A program made the translations under genes and the position numbers. From Pithys albifrons albifrons (Eukaryota > Chordata > Aves > Passeriformes > Thamnophilidae): DNA of 64,000 bases. The notes beneath the pieces were generated by a model. The model had not been told where the DNA came from. It did no database searches and saw nothing but the letters and a program-made list of their open reading frames with translations. Below are positions 24,770 through 35,438 of this stretch, one piece after another (position 1 is the stretch's first letter; each line of letters begins with the position of its first letter). The stretch is taken from contig NC_092474.1 in the NCBI RefSeq assembly GCF_047495875.1, forward strand, positions 14,490,200 through 14,554,199. The letters are read 5' to 3'.

Positions 24770-25330
24770 AATTTATTTTTGCGGCTGCAAATGATTCCTG
24801 ATAATCAGATTATTTTTCCATGCATAAATTTAATCCTATTACTTCTAATTATGCCCCAGTGTGCAAAGCTAAACAAATCCCATCCTTTTGTTACACATGC
24901 CCTCCAAGAAAGTTATTATGTTCCATCTCAAGTCGTTATGCATAAGTATCTCTTTTAATCATTCCTTGCATTCAGCCCCTCCAGACCTCAATTATTTCTG
25001 CTCCCTCTAATGTGTTGTGATGATTTTCCTGCTGAATGGACTACAACTCCTTCACTGGGTGTTTCAGACCCTAAAGACATAACCAGGGGTTATTAAATAT
25101 TTTTCAGGTAACCAGTTTATAGAAAATATTTCCATTTTTTTTACAGGGCCAAATTGCAAGGTACCTGACAAGTCCTGTTTGCTGGGAAGGAGGAAGATTT
25201 TAGTCCTCAGTGGCAAATCTCAATGTGATAATTATTGGCAAAATTATTTTTGTTGTCCTTATCATCACTTTGTTGCTGAAAACAGTCCATTTACATAATT
25301 GCTGGTTCTTTATGATAAAAGTCACATTTT
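24770..25330. promoter_or_regulatory. AT-rich non-repetitive block, candidate conserved enhancer
   Basis: Repeat-free and dense in homeodomain- and POU-type words. Examples are the 13-bp palindrome ataatcagattat (24801-24813), taatcc about 20 bp beyond it, taattatg, and the 10-bp palindrome ttatgcataa (24936-24945). The style resembles vertebrate conserved non-coding elements. That is inference, since no alignment could be made. Confidence 0.4.
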
Positions 25331-25556
25331 TTCTGCTGAAGACTTTGGCAGCAGCTGATCATTATAAGGTTCCTTGAAGAACAAAGCTCCTTAGGGGGAT
25401 ATACAAGGGAAAGGAGGAAGCAGTTTCAAGCCATTTTTCCTGAAAAGGATGATGGAAATGATTCCCTGGTGCAGGATGTGGGTCCCTGCCCTTTAGCTGA
25501 GGGTTTCAGCTTTGCTCCTACAGAGGAAGTTCTGCTGAGCTGGGAGGCACTAAATC

Positions 25557-26360
25557 AGAGAACCATAAAATCACAGGATGGTTTGGGTTGGAAGGGACTT
25601 TAAAGCTCATCCTGTTCCAAGCCTGACACCTTCCACTAGACCAAGTTGTTCCAAGCCCTGTTGTCTTGGTTTGAGATAAGCAACTGCCAACCCCCCCAAG
25701 CACAGAGAGAAAAGCCTCCCTCCTAACACCAGGGAAAGGGAGGAAAAGAGAGGGGAAAGAAAAATAAACACTTCAAACTCCATTTATACTAAAACTACAT
25801 GTATTTTTCACAGAAAGAAAGAGACAATTAGAAGAGAGTACAAATATTCACTCACACAAGTCTGCAACAACAAGTTCCCCACCTCAACTTCTTAACGAAC
25901 ACACAAATTCTACTGTCCTAACTCCACATTACTTAAGAAGAAGCTTATTCCCCAGGGAGACAAACCCAAGCAGAAAGGAGAGACCCAGAACAACACATTT
26001 TACTTTCCTGAGACACCCTGTGAGCCAGTGGTGGGCCTGGTCCTCTCCATCCCCCCTGGGACAGCATCGTGTGTCCTCCCAAGAGGAGGCTGAGAAGCGA
26101 CTGCCTTAACCACTCCCACACTGGTTCCTGCTTCCCTGGAGATGATGCCATAGTGTGGTATGGAATACAAAGTTACTGGCTAGAAGAGGTCAGCTGTTAG
26201 CTCAGCCCAGCTCAAGTCAGCTGACAGCTTCGGCCTAGTCCAGACTCCAGAGCCCAAATCTAGGCCCACCTAGGTGAACCCATAACACCTGTCCAGCCTT
26301 GAACCTTTGCAGGGATGGGAAGTTCACAACCTTTGCGTGCAACCTGTCAGCTTGGAGAGT
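25557..26360 (-). mobile_element. CR1 LINE fragment (group 1), split by an LTR
   Basis: The two CR1 pieces are 25557-25661 and 26288-26360. Removing the LTR and one copy of its 5-bp duplication restores a continuous CR1 read across 'ccaagccctgtccagcc'. The CR1 therefore predates the LTR. Confidence 0.92.
25662..26287 (+). mobile_element. Solo LTR, family B
   Basis: A 626-bp element starting tgtcttggtttgag and ending cccataaca, flanked by cctgt (25657-25661 and 26288-26292). Two further full-length relatives lie inverted at 30287-31543 and 53565-54188. Sense orientation is inferred from the TGTCNTGGTTT-like start shared with other avian LTRs. It is solo, with no internal viral sequence. Confidence 0.93.
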
Positions 26361-26979
26361 GATGCAATTCTGTCTCCCATCCATCTGCACCTTATGGTGA
26401 CCATTCTCAACAGGAGAGCAATAGGAATTCTCCCAAAGACAGGGAGACCCTGAAGCTGGAGAGGAACAAGGACTCAAGCAAGGAAGGAGTGTGTGCACAG
26501 AGCACAGGCACGAGACTGCTGAGACCTGACTGCCCAACTCCCATCTTTGGTGAGAAATCCCAGGTCCTGCATGATGTCACACTTTATGAGAGCACTTTTT
26601 GTACTACAAATCATCTCATGAGCCTCAGAGACTTCCTGTCTCTCTCCTCATCAGTGTTTTTCTCAACCCCTGAAAGAAACGTGCTGCCAAGGGCTGGCAT
26701 GGCCAGGGGTACCTGCCATCCTTGTCATCTACCACATGTGACATCATTGCCACACATGACTCAGTGAGATGTCACCAGCTTCATGGGAGAACTGTGGGAC
26801 AGTTGGAAGTTATTTTTAAAGTTAGTTCCTGGTCATGACATGATCAGCACAAGCCCAGGGAAAGAGCAGGTGAGGACCATGGCACAGCCTGAGGGACTGA
26901 GAAAGGATTCCATGCATGCTCAGCAGAAAAAAAAATTGAGAATTTCCTGTGGAAGTTTCCAATAATCTGTGTAACTACA
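26361..26979. other. Unique sequence, no gene seen
   Basis: No exon or element recognised. Confidence 0.5.
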
Positions 26980-27120
26980 GAAAAGTTAAAAGGGACAGAA
27001 AAGGATTACCAAAGTCCAACTCTTGGCCCTGCACAGACACCCCAATAGCCCCACCCTGCCCCTGAGAGCGTTGCCTTCAGCTCTGGCAGCCTTGGGGCTG
27101 TGACCACTGCCCTGGTCACA
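26980..27120 (-). mobile_element. Degenerate CR1 fragment (group 2)
   Basis: Retains 'tccaactcttggccctgcac', 'ctggcagccttggggctgtg' and 'accactgccctgg' in antisense. It is more diverged than its neighbours and has lost the terminal motif. Confidence 0.82.
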
Positions 27121-27439
27121 TCAGGGATGTTCTTCAAATCAACCTCCCTTTGTTGCCCAGAGATAATTATGTAGTGTCAGGAAGTTACCCCAGTAAAGTA
27201 AAAAGAGGAAAAAATAGCTCCCAGTGAGTGGTCTGTGCTTGGGCTCTGCCATGACAGTGGATATTTGTGTCCATCAGAGGTGACAGGCTGAGTGTCAGAC
27301 CAACCGGTGGGCCCATCACCTCCACAGCCCCCTGGGCTTCTCCTGAGAAAGCTGCTCCACTTATCAGTGACAGGAAGCTTTGACATCACATCCACATTCC
27401 AGTCACGTGGTTGTTTGTGCAGCTCAGCTCAAGCCCTTC
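27121..27439. other. Unique sequence, no gene seen
   Basis: About 320 bp between two CR1 copies with nothing recognisable. Confidence 0.5.
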
Positions 27440-27975
27440 ACAGAACAACAGAATCACAGAACATGCTGAGCTGGAAGGGACCCACAAGGATCAGCGAGTC
27501 CAACTCCTGGCCCTGCACTGGCCCATCCCCAAGAGTCACACCCTGTGCCCCAGAGCATCAGCCAAACCCTTCTGGAGCTCTGGCAGCCTTGGGGCTGTGC
27601 CCACTGCCCTGGGGAGCCTGCTCAGTGCCCACCACCCTCTGGGGAAGAGCCTTTTCCTGAGATCCAACCTAACCCTGCCCTGACACAACTCCAGCCATTC
27701 CCTGGGTGCTGTCCTTGGTCTCCACAGAGCAGAGCTCAGTGCCTGCCCCTCCTCTGTCCCTCCTGAGGAAGTTGGACCTGCACTGAGGTCTCCCCTCAGT
27801 CTCCTCTTCTCCAGCTGAACACACCAAGTCCCCTCAGTGTCCTCACACTCTGCCCTTCCAGGCCCTGAACCATCTTTGTTGTCCTCCTCTGGACACCCTC
27901 CAATGGCTTCAAATCTTTCTTACATTGTGATGCCCAAAAGTGCCCCAATATTTCAAAGTGAGGCCACAGCACTCA
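27440..27975 (-). mobile_element. CR1 LINE fragment (group 2)
   Basis: Antisense copy from 'cagaatcacagaacatgctg' to the 'ctcctctggacaccctccaa' region. It extends further upstream in the CR1 than most copies here, but carries no open ORF2. Confidence 0.95.
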
Positions 27976-28357
27976 AGTTGAATTACAGGATGTTATTTTC
28001 CTGGGAAACATTGCTGCTCCCTGATGTGCACGGGTGGATCTTTCTAGCAATGGCCTTTCTGAAGCCAAGAGCCAAAATTCCACTAGGACTGACCTCCTGG
28101 TGTTCCTCCACAGTCAGGGCCAAGTGGCTTCATGCAGCCTTCTGGCAATGCCCAAACAGAACATCTTCCCCCTGATTTTATGGTGAGCTCTCTCAGGCTG
28201 TCAGTGATTTGACAGATGTGGATTGGAAAGGGCCATTGCTGGTCTCCATCCTGCTTCTCAATCTAAAGGGTACTATTTTCAAACAGCAGGTCAACCTTCC
28301 AGAACTGAGATGCTTCCACCCCTGGAGCACAGTCCCAGTGATGCACCAACCCCTTGG
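27976..28357. other. Unique sequence, no gene seen
   Basis: Nothing recognised. It ends at the target duplication of the next LTR. Confidence 0.5.
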
Positions 28358-28362
28358 GAAAG

Positions 28363-28903
28363 TGTAATGGTTTGCCCCATGGCTTCCTCAGTAACCATTG
28401 TATCTAAGGAAGTTCCAAGTATTCCACACGGGTCTTCCACGTAGCAGTGGGGGAGTGGTTTTGTGCCTGTCTTTTTTCCCTTCCTTGGCTGAGGAGCTGG
28501 TGGGAGGTGGTTGGAGTCTGGTCCCTCCAGTCCCTGGTGGTTCTCCTGTCCTGGATGAGATTGTTTCATTCTTGTTCACTTTCCTTGAGGTTTTTAATTG
28601 TGTTTGTTTTGATTCATTCAGTTTCCTTAGGTTGGGTTGGTGTCTTCCCTATTTTCCGGCTAATCAATCCCCTTTTCTCCCTTCCCCTCTCCCCTGGGGG
28701 TGGGATCCTGTGTATTGTGTATACAGTGTGGTTTGTAAATGTTAGTAAATATAATTTATTCTTTCTATTCAGTTCAGTTTCTTTAGAGTGTGTTCCTTTT
28801 CTGTTTTGTTTTTTTTTTTTTCCCTTTCCTTTGCTGGGAAGGTTCTGGGAGGGGCAAGGGGGGCCAGTCCAGGGTTGGCAACAGCGAGGCCTAACCTGCG
28901 ACA
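28363..28903 (+). mobile_element. Solo LTR, family E
   Basis: A 541-bp element starting tgtaatggtttgcccc and ending acctgcgaca, with perfect 5-bp duplications gaaag (28358-28362 and 28904-28908). A T-rich tract sits at about 28805-28822. A 177-codon frame overlapping it (28447-28980) runs out of the LTR into a CR1 remnant and has no known family. Confidence 0.9.
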
Positions 28904-28982
28904 GAAAGGCTTTCCTAAAATCCAAACTGAGCATCCCAGTCTGGGGATGTCCCTCCACCAGCTGCCACTACTGGGTTTAAAG

Positions 28983-29050
28983 TCACAGGATCATTAAGGT
29001 TGGAAAAGATCTTTAAGATCATCAAGTCCAACCATCAAATATTCAGTTCT
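28983..29050 (-). mobile_element. CR1 3' tail remnant (group 3)
   Basis: Contains 'aggatcattaaggttggaaa' and 'agatcatcaagtccaacc', the antisense CR1 terminus. About 70 bp remain. Confidence 0.85.
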
Positions 29051-30281
29051 GCTGCACCAGCTTTGGAGTTGCTTTTCAAGTATGTTCAGGCTGCAGGAAC
29101 ACCAGTGCAATGGAAACCAGAGGTCTTTGGAATTCCTCCCCAGAACAACCACTCTCCAAGTTCACTGAGGACTCAGCGTGTGGCTCACTCATCTGGAACA
29201 GGGAATCAGAGCCAGAAACTCCTGCTCCACCTCAGTCACAGGGTTCTTGGTAAAAAAAAAGATCCTAATTCCTGGATCAGAAGAGTGGCATTTGCTTCAG
29301 ATACTACCACAGTGTCTATCAGCAGACACTGAGACAGTGGCTTGTCACATCCCCAAGGTCTCCTCCTCCAAACATGGCACAATCTGTTGCCAAAATTATC
29401 TCCTTCCCTGGGGATTCCTTTGTGTTTAAAGGTTTCTCTTGATGTTGCATTTCTTCAGGAAAAAAAAAATAAAAGAGGCCTTAAAGTCTCATTTTGATTT
29501 GTTTGAAACTAAATTAGATTCACTCCATTTCAAGATGGGCTCAGTGGAAGAGTCTATTAAAAACTTAGGAGCAAAAGGAAACATCTGAATTGCAAGTGCA
29601 GCACGAAGGCTCCTGTCAGAGCCCTGATAGAAAGGACAATGCTGAGCTTCATTGTCAGAGGCAGATAATTGAAAACAGCACTGAGTCATGTCACCACAGA
29701 GCTCCAGAGCTGAGGGAAAGTTCAGAAGGGCTTGATTTTTGTAGCAAATTATTTTCATTGTTGGAAAAGCTGCTTGAACAGAAATTTGATCTTCCTTTAG
29801 AAATACTAAGCTTTAGAATGACATACAAACCCACTCCACAAATGGGGATTTCAGAGGCGTCCTTTCTCTTTTTCATGTTTCTTTCTGAGCAGAGCAGACA
29901 GAATTTGGTCTTATTAGGAAAAAATCCATGTATTTAGGAAAAAGCCCCAGCCATATTTGTTGATAGTGCAACAGCAACAATGGAGTTGTTGAAATGTGTC
30001 CCTTGAATCAATCTGCCATCAACCTGTGTGTCTCCTTCTCATTCATTGCCACTGGAAAGAATTATAACAATGTCAAGTAATATTTAGGGATCAGGTTAAC
30101 AAAAACCACTTGTGGTGGTCACCCTTGATAGGAGGGTGGTCTGATCACCCACTCCCAAATGATCCCCTCACAAACCATCCCCTCACAAATCATCCCTTTC
30201 TAAATCAACCCCACCCAAATCCTCCCCAGTGTCACATGAAAGCTTCTCAGGGCTATACCCCCAACCCCACCCTGCTGGGCC
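29051..30281. other. Mostly unique sequence, no gene seen
   Basis: A 115-codon plus-strand frame (29590-29937) has no recognised family. Positions 30140-30230 show a degenerate CCCCTCACAAA/CATCCC iteration. Positions 29500-29840 are repeat-free and could be conserved. Confidence 0.45.
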
Positions 30282-30286
30282 CTGGG

Positions 30287-31543
30287 TGTTATGGGTTCAC
30301 CTAGGTGGGCCTAGATTTGGGCTCTGGAGTTTGGACTAGGCCGAAGCTGTCAGCTGACTTGAGCTGGGCTGAGCCAACAGCTGACCTCTTCTAGCCAGTA
30401 ACTTTGTATTCCATACCACATCATGGCATCATCTCCAGGGAAGTAGGAACCAGTGTGGGAGTGGTTAAGGCAGTCACTTCTCAGCCCTCCTCTTGGGAGG
30501 ACACACGATGCTGTCTCAGGGGGGATGGAGAGGACCAGGCCCACCACTGGCTCACAGGGTATCTCAGGAAAGTAAAATGTGATGTTCTGGGTCTCTCCTT
30601 TCTGCTTGGGTTTGTCTCCCTGGGGAATAAGTCTTTTCTTAAGTAATGTGTAGTTAGGACAGTAGAATTTGTGTGTTCGTTAAGAAGTTGAGGTGGGGAA
30701 CTTGTTGTTGCAGACTTGTGTGAGTGTATATTTGTACTCTCTTCTAATTGTCTCTTTCTTTCTTGTGCTGGTTTAAAGGTGAACCAGCAGGGGAAATGAA
30801 CTCACCACGAGAGAGATTATAAGTCAGACCTAAAATTTAATAATAATATTACAATAACAACACTGACACAAAAGGGAAATTGCTTTCAACTCACAAACCC
30901 CAGCAGTATAACCCAGTGTCCTGGGGCACAAACCCAAGGGGGTTTGTTTGCCCTTGTGCTGAGACCCCTGTGGTTTCCCCAAGTCCAGAGCAAAAGGAAA
31001 TGACAAACCTATTGGTGCAGGCGAGGGCTGTGGTCTGGGCGAGAGCGGGGATCTCCTCCTGTCAAGGTCCTGCTGCTGCCCTGGATCCGATGAGAGGTTC
31101 CCGAGGTCTTCTTACCCACCACTTCTGTACCCTCAGGGAGCACCCAGTCCCTCCCCCTGGGCGGGGACTCACACAATGGGTGATTAACTCTGGGAGCCAG
31201 GGGGTGTTGAACTGTTGATGGCCCATTGGCAGCTCCGCCCCCTCAGGCTGGGTGTGAAGGTGATAGTGGCTCCCTGGGCAGCTGCTGCTAATGGTCCATT
31301 GACCTTGGGGAATGAATAGAGGGGGTAGAATACACAGCTTTGATCACCCCCACACAGGGTTAGCTGGTCCCTCCTGCTGAACTAGGAGATTTCTGTAAAA
31401 ATATATGTAGATTTAGTATAAACGTGGTTTGAAGTGTTTTTTTTTCTTTCCCCTCTCTTTTCCTCCCTTTCCCTGGTGTTAGGAGGGAGGCTTTTCTCTC
31501 TGTGCTTGGGGGGGTTGGCAGTTGCTTATCTCAAACCAAGACA
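30287..31543 (-). mobile_element. Solo LTR, family B, split by a nested family A LTR
   Basis: The outer element is 30287-30763 plus 31390-31543, flanked by ctggg (30282-30286 and 31544-31548). Removing the inner LTR and one tttct leaves about 626 bp, matching the lengths of the other two family B copies and aligning to the uninterrupted copy at 53565-54188. The inner LTR is therefore younger. Confidence 0.94.
30764..31389 (-). mobile_element. Solo LTR, family A, nested
   Basis: A 626-bp inverted relative of the LTR at 17267, flanked by perfect duplications tttct (30759-30763 and 31390-31394). Its sense 5' terminal TG now reads TC on that strand (plus-strand end ...aggaga). The resemblance to the 17267 copy is high throughout, including the TATA-like and poly(A)-like regions. 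Confidence 0.94.
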
Positions 31544-31649
31544 CTGGGGATGCAGCAGAGCCTGTGCTGGTCCCTTCTCTCAGTCCGTGACATTGTTTGC
31601 TGCTTTTCCCAGAATGACCCATAAAGATGAGAGAAATTGGGATATTTCA

Positions 31650-31790
31650 ATCACAGAATCCCAGGATGGTTTGGGTGGGAAGGGACCTTAAAGCTCATCT
31701 TATCCCACCCCCACCATGGACAGGACCATCTTCCACCAGCCCAGATTGCTCCAAGCCCTGTCCAACCTGGCCTTGGACACCTCTTTGACA
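31650..31790 (-). mobile_element. CR1 LINE fragment (group 1)
   Basis: Antisense 'aatcacagaatcccaggatg', then 'ttgctccaagccctgtccaa'. It stops after 'cttggacacctc'. Confidence 0.9.
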
Positions 31791-32759
31791 CCTCCACATC
31801 TGTTCAAGCTGCCTTGTACCCCTGAGGAGTCTCCACTGACCACAAAGGGAACCTGATAAGCGGATGATAAGAGGAGGTGAAGGGATCAGCCACCTCATCC
31901 TCACCACAAGTTCTGTTACTCACCCTGAAATACCATCCCTTGCTGCCCCTTTGCTTCTGTGGGTGTGGGAACCCAGCTGGGACCTGACTTCCAACCAGTG
32001 TTCCTCATCCACCTCCCCAGTCAGGAGCCTTCTCAAAGAAGAACTGAGGGAAAGGCTTCAAAATGTGTTTCCTCTCCAGTTTGAAAAATTTCCCAGAAGA
32101 GCAGTATTTAAAATCAACCCTGTTTAATGAGAATGCAAAGAAATGAAAACTTCATCCTTGTCACTCTGTATGAAGAGTTTCTTGTTTTGATATCACTATT
32201 AGTTATTAGCAATTACTAATAAGTTTGTAGCTAATATTACTCATTAGTACTTGGTATTGCTATTTATTTTGATGGTATAATTATGAGTGGGAATTAAAAA
32301 TATATTTTAAAATGTACACTTTTTCAGCTTTAAAGTGCAACCTATTCCAGTTGAAAACTTTTACACTTCAAAATCAATGATGAGAACAGTTTATCCATCT
32401 AATTTGTTCTTGTTCTCACCTGTCCCCACTTTTTCTGTAATTCCAAAGTGGAAAAGAACACAGACAGGAAAATAAGGATTTTATTTCATTTTCTCTTTTC
32501 CAGAGGATGACTCCCCGTTTCCAGTTTCTTGGTTTACAGAAGTACAGTGGAACCAAACATCAACATAGAGTCAGGTAGGATTTTTCTTTAGTCTTAGTCT
32601 TTGGGTTTTTCTCATATGTATATATATATATACACATATGTACACACACACCCCTTAAAAATAACATATCTTTTCTGATTTTAAAAAGCAATCCCAGTGT
32701 GTTTTGTCAAAAAAAGGTTAATTTCTTTTTTTTCTGGCTCCTCTTACTAATAAGCATCC
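31791..32759. other. Unique sequence with AT-rich core and a dinucleotide repeat
   Basis: Positions 32150-32400 are very AT-rich, with a 7-bp inverted repeat ttattag/ctaataa (32203-32209 and 32216-32222). A (TA)n/(CA)n stretch lies at about 32615-32652. No exon was recognised. Confidence 0.5.
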
Positions 32760-32935
32760 AGCCACAGCAAAACATGGGATGCCTCAACCCTGGAAGTGTC
32801 CAAGGCCAGACTGGACGGGGCTTGGAGCAATGTGGGCTGGTGGGAGGTGTCCCTGCCTATGGCAGGGGGTGCAATGAGATGGACTTGAAGGTCCCTTCCA
32901 ACCCAAACCATTCCATGGTTCCAAGATTCTAAAAC
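32760..32935 (+). mobile_element. CR1 LINE 3' end (group 1)
   Basis: Sense copy from 'ctggaagtgtccaaggccag' to 'acccaaaccattccatggtt'. The terminal octamer repeat is mutated. Confidence 0.93.
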
Positions 32936-33049
32936 ACAGCACCACATCACTCCTCCAGCATCACCCACTGCCCTTCCTCTGCCTGTGCACCCCACCCAAC
33001 TCCCAGCATCGTTCCTGTCTCCTGACAGACACCTGGAGTGAAGAGCTCC

Positions 33050-33700
33050 AGAGCCACAGAATATGCTGAGTTGGGAGGGACCCACAAGGATCATCAAGTC
33101 CAACCCTTGGCCCTGCAGAGAACGATCCCCAACAGTCACACCCTGTGCCCCAGAGCATCATCCAAACACTCCTGGAGCTCTGGCAGCCTTGGGGCTGTGC
33201 CCACTGCCCTGGAGAGCCTGATCAGTGCCCACCACCCTCTGGGGAAAGAGCCTTTCCCTGAGATCCCACCTGACCCTGCCCTTACACAGCTCCAGCCATT
33301 CCCTGGGTGCTGTCCCTGGTCCCCACAGAGCAGAGATCAGTGCCTGCCCCTCCTCTGCCCCTCCCAAGGAAGTTGGACCTGCAGTGAGGTCTGTCCTCAG
33401 TCTCCTCTTCTCCAGCTGAACACACCAAGTGCCCTCAGTGTCCTCACACACTGCCCCTCCAGGCTCTTCCCCATCTTTGTGTCCCTCCTTTGGACACTCT
33501 GCAATGGCTCAGTCTCTCCCTTCCATTGTGTCCCCCCAAACTGTCCCCCCATTGCAGGTGAGGCTGCCCCAGTGCAGAGCAGAGTGGGACAATCCCCTCC
33601 CTGGCCCGGCCATGCTGGGCCTGATGCCCCCCAGGGCAGGGATGTCCCTCTGGCTCCAGAGCATTGTTGCCTCATGGCCAGCTGGCCATCAAGCTGTCCC
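33050..33700 (-). mobile_element. CR1 LINE fragment (group 2), long copy
   Basis: About 650 bp from 'agccacagaatatgctgagt' back to 'agggatgtccctctggctcc'. It shares the far portion with the sense copy at 44700-45345. The 250-codon plus-strand frame over it (33038-33790) is antisense to the LINE. Confidence 0.94.
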
Positions 33701-34069
33701 CAGAGCTGCAGAGAGAAAGCTTGGTACCTCACTGGGCTGTGCAGCTCATCCACATGGCTCACAGAGAGGAGAACTTCAGCAATCCTGTAAGAGCTGCAAT
33801 GACAGCCCCTCTCCTGTTCTGCTGAGGATACACCTTGCTCTCTGCAGAGAAGCTGATGGCCTTTGCTCAGCTGATCATTTGGCCATAGGTCTCACCTGGA
33901 AGGGGCATTAGAGCATCACCTGGAGAGAGGCAGCTGGAGGAACCATATCCTGCTCCACGAGGGCAGCAGAGCTGTCCCTGCGCTGACCCCGGAGCGGTAG
34001 AGCTGCAGCCACGTCCTTCCTCTCCCTCCTCACCTCCTGCAAGGAGAGCACAGCTGTGTTTTCATGCCA
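33701..34069. other. Unique sequence, no gene seen
   Basis: May hold further decayed CR1 body after 33700, but nothing is definite. Confidence 0.4.
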
Positions 34070-34270
34070 CCTCTTGGGGCTCTTCTATATCTTACCGAAT
34101 ATTGTCGCAGAGAGACACATTACTTTGTTTACAGTGTTCTGTTTACGGAATATGTTCTCTATTTAGGTTTTTTATTATGATATTTTATTTTTATTGCTCT
34201 CTGCATGATCTGTTTGTTTGCATTAACTTGATTCTAAGGTTTCGTAATCTGATTACGGGGAGCAAGGCTC
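34070..34270. promoter_or_regulatory. Candidate enhancer with forkhead-type words and a TAATC palindrome
   Basis: Repeat-free block with ttgtttac (34125-34132), a second gtttac (34141-34146) and tgtttgtttgcatt near 34211. It ends in a perfect 15-bp palindrome, cgtaatc-t-gattacg (34243-34257). These words are bound by forkhead and bicoid-class homeodomain factors. Function here is inferred. Confidence 0.42.
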
Positions 34271-34894
34271 AGGAAGAAGTTATAAAACCCTCACAGTGTA
34301 GCAACACACCTGCATTTCTGAGCACCGACTGTGTTTGCTCCTTAAGCCTCAACTTCTTTCTTCCCCAGGGCCTTTCCTTGAGCAAAAAGATTTCTGATGA
34401 GCCTGTGGACAGCTGGACACTGAAAGGAGACATAAAGGTAACAAAGAAGGACTGAGGACTTGTTCCTTATCTTTCAAGGTACTCTGTGGCCATTCCCAGT
34501 GACCCAGGACCTGCCTGTCCATGAATGGTCATGGATAGCAGGTCCTTGGATTTGGTGGGTCAGAGTGGAGTGGGTGGAAGTGGCTGTGCCTGGCTGTGAG
34601 TGACAGAGGTGCTCCTGTCTCTCGGTGTCTGGGAATGAGAGCAGGTTTATGCTCAGTGAGATCACACAGCAGATACAGAGCCAGCACACCCCTCTGGGCT
34701 GCCAGACTGGATCCACCTCTGCTCAGTGACATGGGGCCAATTACCCCTTGTGCCATGGTCTTGTCTTGTCATGTGCATAACACGGAAGTCAGAGGTCTCC
34801 TTCTTAGCAGGAGATCCATAGAATAGCTGATTTCTTGGAGGAGGAGACTCTGATGTTTAATGCAGCTTCTGATTCAGAAAATGCATCTTCTGGT
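34271..34894. other. Unique sequence, no gene seen
   Basis: No recognised exon or element. Confidence 0.5.
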
Positions 34895-35438
34895 TCAGTT
34901 TTGTACAATATAACAAAGATCTAATGCTTTTGGAGACTGTCCAAAGGAGGCTACAAATATGGGGAAGGGTCTGCAGGTCTGTGAGTATTTGCTCCAGTGG
35001 AGAAGGCTGAGGGGAGACTTTGTCAGGGTCTTCCTCCCAAGGGGCAGTGGAGGGGCAGCTCCAACCTCTGCCCTGTGTGAGCAGGGACAGCACCCAGGGA
35101 ATGGCTGGAGCTGTGCCAGGGCAGGGCCAGCACCCAGGGAATGGTTGGAGCTGTGTCAGGGCAGGGCCAGCACCCAGGGAATGGCTGGAGCTGTGTCAGG
35201 GCAGGGTCAGGCTGGATCTCAGGGAAAGGCTCTTCCCCCAGAGGGTGGTGGGCACTGATCAGGCTCCCCAGGGCAGTGGGCACAGCCCCAAGGCTGCCAG
35301 AGCTCCAGGAGGGTTTGGATGATGCTCTGGGGCACAGGGTGTGACTCTTGGGGCTGGTGCTGTGCAGGGCCAGGAGTTGGGCTCCACGATCCTTGTGGGT
35401 CCCTTTCCACTCAGGAAATCCTGTGATTCTGTGACTCT
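34895..35438 (+). mobile_element. CR1 LINE fragment (group 2) with an internal triplication
   Basis: Sense copy ending 'ggaaatcctgtgattctgtg'. It spans 'aggctacaaatatggggaag' to the terminus. Positions 35087-35213 repeat a block that is single in all other copies here. Confidence 0.95.
35087..35213. repeat. About 40-bp tandem triplication inside CR1
   Basis: The block cagcacccagggaatggctg plus gagctgtgtcagggcagggc occurs three times head to tail. The equivalent CR1 segment elsewhere has it once. Confidence 0.92.

Noticed and set aside
28447..28980. 177-codon plus-strand frame
   Set aside because: It lies across a solo LTR and a CR1 remnant, and its hydrophobic translation comes from T-rich LTR sequence.
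17267..31543. A provirus bounded by the family A LTRs
   Set aside because: The two LTRs are in opposite orientation, have different flanking duplications (gaagg and tttct), and no retroviral genes lie between them.
33038..33790. 250-codon plus-strand frame
   Set aside because: Antisense CR1. Similar frames recur over other CR1 copies (for example 36320-36925 minus, 44730-45236 plus).
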